From Lysinimonas soli (lineage in GTDB: Bacteria > Actinomycetota > Actinomycetes > Actinomycetales > Microbacteriaceae), in the NCBI RefSeq assembly GCF_042655435.1, contig NZ_JBHSMG010000002.1:62001-126000 (forward strand): a DNA stretch of 64,000 nucleotides, in the 5' to 3' direction. The notes beneath the pieces were generated by a model that was given only the letters and a program-made list of their open reading frames with translations, was not told the origin of the DNA and searched no databases. A program made the translations under genes and the position numbers. Of the stretch, positions 1 through 10,088 are shown piece by piece. The first letter of the stretch is position 1. Each line of letters begins with the position of its first letter.

Positions 1-22
1 GCGAGCGCCGACGGGCGTTCGC
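1..22 (-). terminator. Hairpin just after the acyl-CoA dehydrogenase stop
   Basis: GCGAGCGCC (1-9) pairs with GGCGTTCGC (14-22) around a 4-nt loop, with one G-T wobble. It lies directly beyond the stop codon of the minus-strand gene. Any T-tract would lie outside the window, so the terminator role is inferred from position and stem strength. Confidence 0.45.
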
Positions 23-23
23 G

Positions 24-2111
24 TCAGCCCTCGCCGCCGTCGGCCTTCGCCTTCTTGGCCAGCGACTTCTCGAGCACAGGAGCGGTGCCCGCCGCCTGCT
101 GCGCCCGGTAGTAGGCGCGCGCCTCGTCCTGGCGTTCCCGCTCAGCACCGCTCGCGATCGGCGCCCGCAGGTGCTCGGGAGCGAAGTCGAACGCCTCGGT
201 GAGCTGCACCGCATAGGGGCGCAGCCGCGGCAGCAGCCGATCGTCGATGTAGTCGGTGATCGCCGCCGCGCGCGAGGCCGAGAGCCGGCCGTTGATGAGG
301 TACCAGGCCAGGTGCTTCTCGATGAGCGTGAAGCCGAACAGGTCGCGCAACCAGGTCAGAACACGCTGGTTGCCGTCGTGCTCGATCGTCGCCAGGCGCT
401 CGGTGAACGCCTCCCACTCGAGCAGCTCGGCGTGCGCGTACGCAGCCTCGATGAGCTCGTTCTGGTTCTCGTTGAAGAGCTTCGCGGCGTCGGCGGGCGA
501 GAGCGTGCCGGCGTTCTTGAGGCGGGCGGCGATCGCCGCGACCATCGTCTCGACCCGGTCGGTGAGCAGCTGGCGCTGCGCTGCCTCGCCGCGCACGTAG
601 CCGATCGACCGAGCGGTCGACCCGAAGTCGGCGATCTTCTGCCCGAGCGCGCGCAGGCCCGAGCGACTGACCGCGACCTCGCCGACCTGGCCCGCGACGA
701 AACGCGCGATGGCGGCGGCATCCGGCTTGGCCAGGCGGCGCGCGTAGTCGCCGAGCAGGCGCTTGGCGACGAGCTGCAGCAGCACGTTGTTGTCGCCCTC
801 GAAGGTCGCGTAGACGTCGAGGTCGGCGTGCAGCTGCGTGAAACGGTTCTCGGCCAGGAAGCCGGCTCCTCCGCAGGCCTCCCGCGCCTCCTGGATCGTG
901 TCGAGCGCGGCCCAGGTGCTGAAGGGCTTGAGCGAAGCCGCGAGGGTCTCGAGATCCTGGCGGTCCTCGTCGGTGTCCTGCTCTCCCGAGAACACCGCGT
1001 CGAACTTCTCGAGCAGCTGGTCGTGCGCGAACGACATCGCGTAGGTGGTCGCCAGGCGCGGCAGCAGCCGGCGCTGGTGGCGCTGGTAGTCGAGCAGCAC
1101 GATCTCGCCGTCGCCGACGCCGTCGCTGAACTGGCGGCGTTCGCTCGCGTAGCGGATCGCGATCGTCAGAGCGAGCTTGCTCGCGACCGTCGCGGCGCCG
1201 TCCAGCGAGACCCGGCCCTGCACGAGCGTGCCGACCATCGTGAAGAAGCGCCGGCCCGGGCTCGCGATCGGCGAGCTGTACCTACCGTTCTCGTCGACGT
1301 CGCCGTAGCGGTTGAGCAGATTGGTGCGCGGGATGCGGACGCCGCTGAAGTGCAGCCGGCCGTTGTCGATCCCGTTGAGACCGCCCTTGAGGCCGTCGTC
1401 CTCTCCGCCGATCCCCGGAAGGAAGTCGGCGCCGTCGCGGATCGGCACGTAGAAGGCGTGCACCCCGTGGTTGACGCCCGCGACGATCAGCTGCGCGAAC
1501 ACGACGGCGGCCTGGCCGTCCTTGGCCGCGTTGCCGAGGTAGTCCTTCCAGGCGGCGCGGAACGGGGTGTCGATGACGAACTCGTCGGTGTCGGGGTCGA
1601 AGGTCGCTGTCGTGCCGATGCTGGCGACATCCGAGCCATGACCGGTCTCGGTCATCGCGAACACCCCGGGCGTCGCGAGGCTCATGATCGACGGCAGGAA
1701 CTGGTCGTGCGCCCGCGCGGTGCCGAGGTGCAGCACGGCCGCACCGAACAGGCCCCACTGCACGCCCGACTTGATCTGCAGGGAGGGGTCGCCGATGACG
1801 AGCTCTTCGAACGAGGCGATGTTGGCACCGTGGTCCTCCTCGCCACCGAGGTGCTTGGGGAAGGCGCGGTGCACGACGCCCTCCTCGACCAGGCGACCCA
1901 GCTGCCCGAGCACCCTGACCCGGTGCTCGGCCATGCTCAGGCCGGGAACGAAGTGGAACTCGTCGCGCTTGAGCAGCTCGCGCGAGTGCTTGCGTGCCTC
2001 TGCCCAGCGGCCGAAGAGCACCTCGGCGAGCGCGGCGGGGTTCAGCTGAACGCTGTCGGAGGGGGTCGAGGCGATGCCGAAAGCCGTCGCTCGGTCGATC
2101 GTGCTGGTCAT
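24..2111 (-). CDS. Acyl-CoA dehydrogenase / acyl-CoA oxidase family protein
   Basis: 695 aa flavoprotein expected to catalyse the first, alpha-beta dehydrogenation step of fatty acyl-CoA breakdown in the cytoplasm. The flavin/substrate motif MTETGHGSD is at about residues 153-161. REACGGAGF (409-417) followed by FEGDNNVLLQ (about 437-446) is the pattern typical of the acyl-CoA oxidase branch, as is the length (about 700 aa against about 390 for short dehydrogenases). An AGGAG ribosome site precedes the ATG by 6 nt. It is transcribed alone. Whether electrons go to oxygen or to an electron-transfer flavoprotein cannot be told from sequence. Confidence 0.9.
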   Translation of the reverse strand: MTSTIDRATAFGIASTPSDSVQLNPAALAEVLFGRWAEARKHSRELLKRDEFHFVPGLSMAEHRVRVLGQLGRLVEEGVVHRAFPKHLGGEEDHGANIASFEELVIGDPSLQIKSGVQWGLFGAAVLHLGTARAHDQFLPSIMSLATPGVFAMTETGHGSDVASIGTTATFDPDTDEFVIDTPFRAAWKDYLGNAAKDGQAAVVFAQLIVAGVNHGVHAFYVPIRDGADFLPGIGGEDDGLKGGLNGIDNGRLHFSGVRIPRTNLLNRYGDVDENGRYSSPIASPGRRFFTMVGTLVQGRVSLDGAATVASKLALTIAIRYASERRQFSDGVGDGEIVLLDYQRHQRRLLPRLATTYAMSFAHDQLLEKFDAVFSGEQDTDEDRQDLETLAASLKPFSTWAALDTIQEAREACGGAGFLAENRFTQLHADLDVYATFEGDNNVLLQLVAKRLLGDYARRLAKPDAAAIARFVAGQVGEVAVSRSGLRALGQKIADFGSTARSIGYVRGEAAQRQLLTDRVETMVAAIAARLKNAGTLSPADAAKLFNENQNELIEAAYAHAELLEWEAFTERLATIEHDGNQRVLTWLRDLFGFTLIEKHLAWYLINGRLSASRAAAITDYIDDRLLPRLRPYAVQLTEAFDFAPEHLRAPIASGAERERQDEARAYYRAQQAAGTAPVLEKSLAKKAKADGGEG

Positions 2112-2244
2112 GGCGGACTCCTGAAACTAGGTCGGCGTCGACGCTACGCGCGCACGCCCGGGTCTGCGATTCCGTGGTGCGGAGCCCACGACCGGCTCGG
2201 CCAAACCGGGTCACGTCGTTGGACGATCTCTACAATCTCAGGAT

Positions 2245-2276
2245 GCTGCGGCTGTGGGGTGTCTCACAGCGGCAGC
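2245..2276 (-). terminator. Strong hairpin downstream of recQ
   Basis: Arms GCTGC-g-GCTGTG (2245-2256) and CACAGC-g-GCAGC (2265-2276) form an 11-bp stem with one internal mismatch and an 8-nt loop, 18 bp past the recQ stop. No T-tract follows on the minus strand, so this is a terminator or 3'-end stabiliser by position only. On the plus strand a TACAAT hexamer (2231-2236) sits immediately before it. Nothing else is seen in the 2112-2293 gap. Confidence 0.45.
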
Positions 2277-2293
2277 GTGTCATTCAGCCCGGA

Positions 2294-4117
<1,824 letters not shown>

Positions 4118-4170
4118 GCCGTCAACAGTACGTGCCGCGACGGACAGCCCACGCCCTGTCTGCCCCTCGA

Positions 4171-4298
4171 CCGGGTGGCCCCCCAAGACGTGGTGTCGGG
4201 GAGGAGAGGAACCCGGGTAGCTTCGGACCAGGCAACAGGGGATCTTCGGGGGAAGAGTCTCGTGGCGTCGCCCGCTTCTGGGGGGAAGCGGGCGACGC
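4171..4298 (-). ncRNA. Candidate C-rich structured RNA (6C-like)
   Basis: In the 455-bp gap between recQ and the RNA helicase the minus strand can fold into three hairpins: a perfect 13-bp stem (4265-4277 with 4286-4298) with a CCCCCCAG loop; a 5-bp stem with a CCCC loop (4243-4256); and a larger hairpin (4171-4176 with 4211-4216, plus 4181-4184 with 4198-4201) that holds a CCTCTCCTCCCC stretch complementary to Shine-Dalgarno sequences. C-rich loops are the hallmark of the actinobacterial 6C RNA, but the fit to that family is unproven. A weak GAGAAT -10 (4303-4308) would start the transcript at the first stem. It could instead be an upstream terminator for recQ. Confidence 0.35.
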
Positions 4299-4503
4299 GC
4301 CCATTCTCACCGGCGCTCGGAGCCGTGGGAGATCGTCGACGTTCTCAGCCGTCGGCGATCAGCCGTCGGCCGAGGCTCATCGCGTCGTCGAGGCCGTAAC
4401 CGATGGCCGCGTACATAGGCCGCGCACGGGCCCCGTCGCACCGACCCCGGCCCGGAACAACTCGGTGTCGGCCTCTCAGGGGCGGATCAGCATCCGCTCC
4501 CCT

Positions 4504-4562
4504 TGTCGGACAGACGGGGCCCTCATCCACCGGTGATGGACGAAGGCCCCGGATATCCGACA
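4504..4562 (-). terminator. Large two-tier hairpin after the DEAD-box helicase gene
   Basis: Outer arms TGTCGGA (4504-4510) and TCCGACA (4556-4562) enclose a second stem GGGGCC (4516-4521) / GGCCCC (4545-4550). It begins about 10 bp past the helicase stop, as expected for an intrinsic terminator or 3' processing structure. There is no clear T-tract. A further small hairpin (4482-4497, GCGGAT-cagc-ATCCGC) follows. No convincing gene is seen from 4299 to 4503. Confidence 0.5.
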
Positions 4563-4572
4563 TCGTGCTGGG

Positions 4573-6639
4573 TCAGCGCGCGGCGAGCTCCTCGATGAAG
4601 GCGTCACCGGGAACGACGCTCGTCCAGTTCGCCTCGATCTCGGCGCGGGCCAGCAGCTCCTCGGTGCGGCGACGGCGGTTGCGCGGCACGAGGGTCACGA
4701 CGGTGCCCTCCTTGCCGGCGCGGCCGGTGCGGCCCGAGCGGTGCAGGTACGCCTTGTACTCGTCGGGGGCGTCGGCCTGGATCACCAGGGCGATGTCATC
4801 GACGTGGATGCCGCGTGCCGCGACGTCCGTGGCCACCAGCACGTCGACGCGACCGCTCGTGAGCTTCTCGAGGGCACGGGTGCGACGCGACTGGTTGAGG
4901 TCGCCGTGGATGCTCTCGGCACGGATGCCGGCCTCGTCCAGCAGGTCGGCGAGCTGCTCGGCGAACGCACGCGTGCGTGCGAAGACCAGCTTCTTGCCGG
5001 GACCGGACGCGAGCTCGATGAGCACCTGCTGCTTGTCGCGCTGGTCGAGCAGCAGCACCTGGTGATCGATGGTCGAGCTCGCCTGGTCTTCGCCCGAGAC
5101 CTCGAAAACGGCCGGGTCGACGAGGTACCGCTCGACGATGTCGGCGACACCCTTGTCGAGGGTCGCCGAGAACAGCAGCTTCTGGCCGCCCTGAGCGGTG
5201 CGGTCGAGGATCTCCTGCACGGGCTCGGCGAACCCGAGCTCGCACATGTGGTCGGCCTCGTCGAGCACCGTGATGATGGTCTTCGAGAGATCGAGCTTGC
5301 CCTGCGCGGCGAGGTCGCCGACGCGGCCGGGCGTGCCGATCACGATGTCGACGCCGCGCTGCAGTGCACCGAGCTGGCGGGCGTACGGGACGCCGCCGTA
5401 GATCTGCGTCGTGAAGAGGCCGACGCTCTGGGCGATGGGCTGCACGGTGCGGTCGATCTGCAGCGCGAGCTCACGGGTCGGCGCGAGGATCAGCGCGCGC
5501 GGGGCGCGGCCGAACTCACGACGGGTTCCCTTGTCGGCTCCGGCGCTCAGGGCGAGCAGACGCTCGACGAGCGGGGCGCCGAAGGCGATGGTCTTGCCGG
5601 AGCCGGTGCGGCCGCGGCCGAGCACGTCGCGACCCGCGAGCACATCCGGGATCGTGGCGGCCTGGATCGGGAACGGCGTGGCCGCTCCGAGCTCGGCGAG
5701 CACGCGGACGATGTTCGAGCCGAGTCCGAGATCGGAGAAGCCGATGCCGTCGACCTCGCCGGCCGTGACGGCCTGCGCGGTCAGACGCTCGAGCACGACG
5801 TCCTCGACCATCGGACGCGGACCCGCCTCGTGACGGGGCGCCTCGTGGCGCGGGGCGTCCTGGCGCGGGGCGCGGTCGCTCCAGCTGCGGGCGGGACGGT
5901 CGTCGCGCTGGGGGCGGCGGTCGTCGAACGAGCGCGCCGGGCGGTCGTTGCCGTAGCTGCGGGCAGGACGGTCGTTGTCGTAGGAACGAGCCGGACGGGC
6001 GTCGCGGTCGTAGCTGCGGGCCGGTCGGTCGTCCGAGGTGCGGGCCGGACGCGCGTCGCGGTCGTACGAACGGGCCGGACGGTCATCGCGCTGCGGGCGG
6101 TCCCAGCTCTTGGCGGGACGCGCGGCGCGGTCGGCCGGGCGGTCGTAGCCGCGAGCCGGACGGTCGTCGCGAGCCGGGCGGTTGTCGTACGAACGAGGGG
6201 GACGCGCGTCGTAGGAGCGAGCGGGCCGGTCGTCGCGCGCGTCGGAGCCGCGCGAGGGCCGGTCGTCGAACGAGCGCGCCGGGCGGTTGCCGCGCTCGTC
6301 GCGAGCGGGGCGGGCGTCGTGGGTGGGGCGGCCGTCGTAGGCGCGCTTCGGCTCCCAGTTCGGGCGTCCGTCGGCGGAGCGCTCGACGCGCTCGCGGCCG
6401 ACCCGGGCGCTGTTGCTGGCGGCGGCACCGCGCGGGCGCTGCTCCGAGTGACCGCGGGCGGCGCGCTCGTCGGCGTTCCAGCGCTTCTTGGGCTCGCGGT
6501 CCGACGGCGCCGGGGCGGCATCCGGCCGATAGCCGCGGTGCTTCGGGCTCACGCTGCCGGACTTGCGCACGGCGTTGGCCGAGGAGCCGGTCGAGGGACG
6601 GGAGGCGCGCACGGGCGCGCCCTTCTTGTTGATGGGCAT
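4573..6639 (-). CDS. DEAD-box ATP-dependent RNA helicase with Arg/Asp-rich repeat N-terminus
   Basis: 688 aa. Residues about 300-665 form a complete DEAD-box core that unwinds RNA duplexes: phenylalanine Q-motif region (FSDLG), motif I GRTGSGKT (343-350), Ia PTRELALQ, Ib GTPGR, II DEAD, III SAT, V ATDVAARGI and VI HRSGRTGRAG. The first ~280 residues are low complexity, dominated by DDRPARSYD-like units, highly charged and presumably disordered. RhlE/CsdA relatives more often carry such tails at the C-terminus. A role in cold adaptation, RNA decay or ribosome assembly is inferred from family. The leader (6640-6834) includes a small hairpin, which could allow temperature control. Confidence 0.93.
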   Translation of the reverse strand: MPINKKGAPVRASRPSTGSSANAVRKSGSVSPKHRGYRPDAAPAPSDREPKKRWNADERAARGHSEQRPRGAAASNSARVGRERVERSADGRPNWEPKRAYDGRPTHDARPARDERGNRPARSFDDRPSRGSDARDDRPARSYDARPPRSYDNRPARDDRPARGYDRPADRAARPAKSWDRPQRDDRPARSYDRDARPARTSDDRPARSYDRDARPARSYDNDRPARSYGNDRPARSFDDRRPQRDDRPARSWSDRAPRQDAPRHEAPRHEAGPRPMVEDVVLERLTAQAVTAGEVDGIGFSDLGLGSNIVRVLAELGAATPFPIQAATIPDVLAGRDVLGRGRTGSGKTIAFGAPLVERLLALSAGADKGTRREFGRAPRALILAPTRELALQIDRTVQPIAQSVGLFTTQIYGGVPYARQLGALQRGVDIVIGTPGRVGDLAAQGKLDLSKTIITVLDEADHMCELGFAEPVQEILDRTAQGGQKLLFSATLDKGVADIVERYLVDPAVFEVSGEDQASSTIDHQVLLLDQRDKQQVLIELASGPGKKLVFARTRAFAEQLADLLDEAGIRAESIHGDLNQSRRTRALEKLTSGRVDVLVATDVAARGIHVDDIALVIQADAPDEYKAYLHRSGRTGRAGKEGTVVTLVPRNRRRRTEELLARAEIEANWTSVVPGDAFIEELAAR
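5855..6330 (-). repeat. Degenerate in-frame repeat encoding RPARS-type units
   Basis: The 5' third of the RNA helicase gene repeats a 24-36-bp theme encoding (D)DRPARS(Y/F)D with variants such as RDARPARTSD. At least ten units are recognisable between residues about 105 and 255. The near-identity of neighbouring units suggests growth by slippage or unequal recombination, so copy number may vary between strains. Confidence 0.75.
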
Positions 6640-6744
6640 GATGATCTTTCCGGTGTTCTGTACAGAGTGCGCGGCGGTGCGATGAGCACGCGCAGCGAGA
6701 ACCCGAACGATCGTCGGTCGGGGCCGTTTTCCTGAATGGATTCC

Positions 6745-6766
6745 TCACCAACGGATGCGCTGGTGA
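6745..6766 (-). promoter_or_regulatory. Leader hairpin of the DEAD-box helicase gene
   Basis: TCACCA (6745-6750) pairs with TGGTGA (6761-6766) around a 10-nt loop in the 195-bp gap upstream of the helicase gene. A second dyad, GCGGA-gaac-TCCGC (6796-6809), lies nearer the RND permease stop and may belong to its 3' end. Long structured leaders are common for cold-induced helicase genes, but no function can be shown here. Confidence 0.3.
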
Positions 6767-6834
6767 TCCGGCCCGCACGACTAACAGTGGTGCATGCGGA
6801 GAACTCCGCGATGTCGTGAGCCGACCGAGCAACC

Positions 6835-9800
6835 CTAGCTGATTCTCGGCGACTTCGCTCGGCGATCCTGCCGTCGCTCCTTCGCGCCCTCGACCAGGTA
6901 GTACAGCACGGGCAGCACGAGCAGCGTGAGGATGGTCGACGAGACCAGCCCGCCGATCACGATGATCGCGAGCGGCTGGGAGATGAACCCGCCGTGCCCC
7001 GTGATGCCGAGGCCCAGCGGGAGCAGGGCCCCGATCGTCGCGACCGCGGTCATCAGGATCGGCCGCAGTCGCCGCGAGGCGCCGTGCACGATCGCATCGC
7101 CCACCTTCAGGCCTCGCTCCCGGTACTGGTTGATCAGGTCGACGAGCACGATCGCGTTCGTGACGACGATGCCGACCAGCATCAGCAATCCGATGATCGA
7201 GGCCACTCCGAGCGGCACGCCCGACACCACCTGCAGCAGCACGGCTCCTGTCGCGGCGAACGGGATCGAGACCAGCAGCAGCAGGGGCTGCCGCAGGCTC
7301 TTGAAGGTCGCCACCATCACGACGTAGACGATCAGGATGGCAGCGAGCAGCGCGAGGCCCAGCTGGCCGAAGGAGCTGGACTGCTGCGCGGTCACGCCTC
7401 CCAGGGTCACGGTGGCGCTCGCGGGCAGCTTCACCTTGTCGACGGCGGCCTGCACGAGCGACGACGCGTTGCCCGTGTTGTCGGTTCCGGGCACGACCGT
7501 GAGGGTCGCGCTGCGCAGTCCCTTGATGGTCGTGATGCTCGAGGGCCCGTTCACCGTCGTCACGGTGGCCAGGTCCGAGAGCGGGACGGCCCCCTTCGGG
7601 GTCGGGATCGAGAAGGCCTCGAGCTCGGCCTTCGTCGTCGGCGCGGCCGGGTTGTCGACGTAGATCGAGAGGGTCTTCTCGTCGATGACGATCGTGCCCG
7701 TCGCGCTGGGGTTCATCGCCTGGGTCACGATGCCGCCGACCTGCTGCTCGGTCAGGCCGTCAGCCGCCGCCTTGGCGCGGTCGACCTGCACGGCCAGGTA
7801 GGGCAGCGACGCCGACAGGTTGCTCGACGCGGTCGAGACGACCGAGAGCTTGTCGACCTTCGCGAGGATGTCGGTCGATGCCTTGCGCAGATCGGCGTCG
7901 CTTCCCGCGGTGATGTCGATCGCGATGTTCGACGAGGCGAATCCGCCTTGCGCGGCCTGCACCCGGATGTCGCCCTCGCCGGTGATCTTCTTGAGGCGCT
8001 GGGTGATGGTGTTCTGCAGCTTCGCCTGGTCGGCATTCGGATCGGTCGTGATCGAGAAGGTGCTGGACCCGCCGCCCGCGAAGGCCGCCCGCAGCGAGCT
8101 GCCGCCCGAGCCGATGGTCAGCAGCACGGTGTCGACGCCCGGGATGCTGCGCAGCGTGGTCTCGACCTTCTCGGAGGCCGTGTTCTGGGCCGCCAGGCTC
8201 GTGCCGAGCGGCAGGGTCTGGCTCACCGTCAGGGTGTTCTGACCGCTGTTGCCGATGAAGTTGGTCTTCAGTCCGGTCGCCACCAGGCCGCTGCCGGCGA
8301 GCAGCAGGAGCGCCGCGACCAGCACGATCGCCGGGAACTTGAGGGTCCACCGGATGACGGGCAGGTACACCCGCTGCAGCCGACTCGGGGTCTCGAGCTC
8401 GTCGGGCTGCGCGGCGCCGGCCGCCGCTTCGGGAGTCGGCTCCCCCTCGGCGTGCTTGTGGACGACCTTGCGGTTGCCGAGGAACCAGTAGGCGAGCACG
8501 GGCACGATCGTCAGCGAGACGAACAACGACGACAGCAGCGCCATCGTCACGGTCAGGGCGAACGGCCGGAACAACTCGCCCGTGATGTCGCCGACGAACG
8601 CGACCGGCAGGAAGACCGCGACCGTCGTGACCGTCGACGCCGTGACCGCGACGGCGACTTCGCGCACCGCGGTCTTGATGGCCTGCAGCTTGTCCTCGCC
8701 CAGCCCGATGTGCCGCTTGATGTTCTCGATGACCACGATCGAGTCGTCGACGACGCGCCCGATCGCGATCGTGAGCGCGGCGAGGGTGATCACGTTGAGC
8801 GTGTAGCTCGCGGCCGTCATGCCGATGAAGGTGATGAACACCGAGACCGGGATCGAGATCGCGGTCACCAGGGTCGAACGCACCGAGAACAGGAAGAAGA
8901 AGATCACGATGACCGCGAAGACCAGGCCGAGACCGCCCTCCTCGGCGAGACTGTTGATCGACTGGGTGATCGACGGCGCCTGATCCGACACCACGGTGAA
9001 CTTCGTGTTGTGGCCGAGCTGCGCCTCGAGCTTCGGGATGTCGTCGCGCACCGTCTTCGAGACCGTCACGGTGTTGCCGGCGGCCGTCTTGGTGATGTTG
9101 AGGCTCACCGCCGGCTTGCCGTTGATGCTGGAGTACCCGGCAATCGGGTCGTCGACGACGGCCACGGTCGCGAGCTCGCCGATCGTCGGGGGCGTCGCCA
9201 GCCGCCCGCCGAGCACGGGCAGCCCGGCGATGTCAGTGGTCGAGGTGAGCTTGGCGCCCGACTGGACGGTGAGCGTCTTGTCGTTCTCGGTGATGGATCC
9301 GCTGGCGAGCAGGGTGCCGTTCGCCGCGAGGGCGGACTTGATCGCCTGGATACTGAGGCCGTCCTTGAGAAGCGTGTCGGCATCCGGCGTGATGGTCACC
9401 CGCTGCGAGGCGGCGCCGAGCAGGGTCACGTCGCTCACTCCGTCGAGCTGCTTGAGATCGGTGACCGTGAGCGAGGAGAGCTTGGAGGCAAGGGCGTGCG
9501 GGTCGAGGTCGCTCGTCACGGCGAGCTGGATGACGGGGAAGTCGCTGAGGCTGAAGGTGATGACCTGAGGGGTCACCCCGCTCGGAAGGGTGGTCGAGAT
9601 GCGGTCGAGTGCCAGCTGCACCTTCTGCTCCGACGTCGCGAGACTCGTGCCGTAGCTGAACGAGGCGGTGACGACCGACGACGCCGTGTTCGAGGTCGCG
9701 GTCGTCGAGTCGAGGTTCTCGATGCCCTGGATGGCGCTCTCGATCGGGGTGGAGACGTCCTTGCTGACCACGTCGGGCGACGCGCCGGGGTAGCTCGTGA

Positions 9801-9945
9801 CGATGTAGACCGAGGGGAGCGAGAGCGAGGGGATGAGCTCCTGCTTGAACAGGGTCAGCGAGATGCCGCCGAAGACGGCCACCACCACGGTGATGAGGGC
9901 GATGAGCGCGCGGTTGCGCAGGCTGAAAACGGACAGCAGATGCAC
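6835..9945 (-). CDS. RND-superfamily efflux permease (AcrB/SwrC-like)
   Basis: 1036 aa, the usual length of hydrophobe/amphiphile efflux pumps. An N-terminal membrane segment is followed by a large extracytoplasmic porter region, a central membrane block (about 335-500), a second extracytoplasmic region and a final block of helices (about 860-1025), giving the standard 12-helix plan. AIGRVVDDSIVVIEN carries the paired acidic residues of the proton relay helix. No membrane-fusion or outer-membrane partner is encoded nearby, as for SwrC/YerP-type pumps of monoderm bacteria. The GTG start is preceded by AGGAG inside a short dyad. Substrate is unknown. Confidence 0.9.
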   Translation of the reverse strand: MHLLSVFSLRNRALIALITVVVAVFGGISLTLFKQELIPSLSLPSVYIVTSYPGASPDVVSKDVSTPIESAIQGIENLDSTTATSNTASSVVTASFSYGTSLATSEQKVQLALDRISTTLPSGVTPQVITFSLSDFPVIQLAVTSDLDPHALASKLSSLTVTDLKQLDGVSDVTLLGAASQRVTITPDADTLLKDGLSIQAIKSALAANGTLLASGSITENDKTLTVQSGAKLTSTTDIAGLPVLGGRLATPPTIGELATVAVVDDPIAGYSSINGKPAVSLNITKTAAGNTVTVSKTVRDDIPKLEAQLGHNTKFTVVSDQAPSITQSINSLAEEGGLGLVFAVIVIFFFLFSVRSTLVTAISIPVSVFITFIGMTAASYTLNVITLAALTIAIGRVVDDSIVVIENIKRHIGLGEDKLQAIKTAVREVAVAVTASTVTTVAVFLPVAFVGDITGELFRPFALTVTMALLSSLFVSLTIVPVLAYWFLGNRKVVHKHAEGEPTPEAAAGAAQPDELETPSRLQRVYLPVIRWTLKFPAIVLVAALLLLAGSGLVATGLKTNFIGNSGQNTLTVSQTLPLGTSLAAQNTASEKVETTLRSIPGVDTVLLTIGSGGSSLRAAFAGGGSSTFSITTDPNADQAKLQNTITQRLKKITGEGDIRVQAAQGGFASSNIAIDITAGSDADLRKASTDILAKVDKLSVVSTASSNLSASLPYLAVQVDRAKAAADGLTEQQVGGIVTQAMNPSATGTIVIDEKTLSIYVDNPAAPTTKAELEAFSIPTPKGAVPLSDLATVTTVNGPSSITTIKGLRSATLTVVPGTDNTGNASSLVQAAVDKVKLPASATVTLGGVTAQQSSSFGQLGLALLAAILIVYVVMVATFKSLRQPLLLLVSIPFAATGAVLLQVVSGVPLGVASIIGLLMLVGIVVTNAIVLVDLINQYRERGLKVGDAIVHGASRRLRPILMTAVATIGALLPLGLGITGHGGFISQPLAIIVIGGLVSSTILTLLVLPVLYYLVEGAKERRQDRRAKSPRIS

Positions 9946-9946
9946 G

Positions 9947-9958
9947 AGGAGTTCTCCT
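9947..9958 (-). promoter_or_regulatory. Self-complementary ribosome-binding site of the RND permease
   Basis: The Shine-Dalgarno AGGAG lies in the palindrome AGGAGAACTCCT (minus strand), which can form a 4-bp stem with a GAAC loop just upstream of the GTG start. This could dampen translation of a membrane pump, but the stem is short. Confidence 0.3.
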
Positions 9959-10064
9959 GAGGTCGTCCGGCACCGCGCGACTGCGGCGAATACCAGGGCG
10001 CACGCCGCCGTGCACTCCCGTCAGTATCGCAAGGCGCTGCGCACACCCGGTACTCCCCGGGGAT

Positions 10065-10088
10065 GAAAAACGTCCACCCTCGGGTGGG
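10065..10088 (-). terminator. Rho-independent terminator of the MocR gene
   Basis: On the minus strand CCACC-CGAG-GGTGG (10074-10087) is followed by ACGTTTTTC. This is the only classic stem plus U-run terminator noticed in the window. It directly follows the MocR stop codon. Confidence 0.75.

Noticed and set aside
4345..4563. Possible 72-aa minus-strand gene between recQ and the helicase
   Set aside because: The tail MYAAIGYGLDDAMSLGRRLIADG looks protein-like, but the upstream part crosses the helicase terminator hairpin and no ribosome site or family is seen.
5855..6330. CRISPR-like repetition
   Set aside because: The repeats are adjacent, in frame and encode RPARS units of a helicase; there are no spacers.
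6994..9960. 988-aa open frame antisense to the RND permease
   Set aside because: His/Arg/Asp/Gln-rich composition and no domain; a mirror of the real gene.
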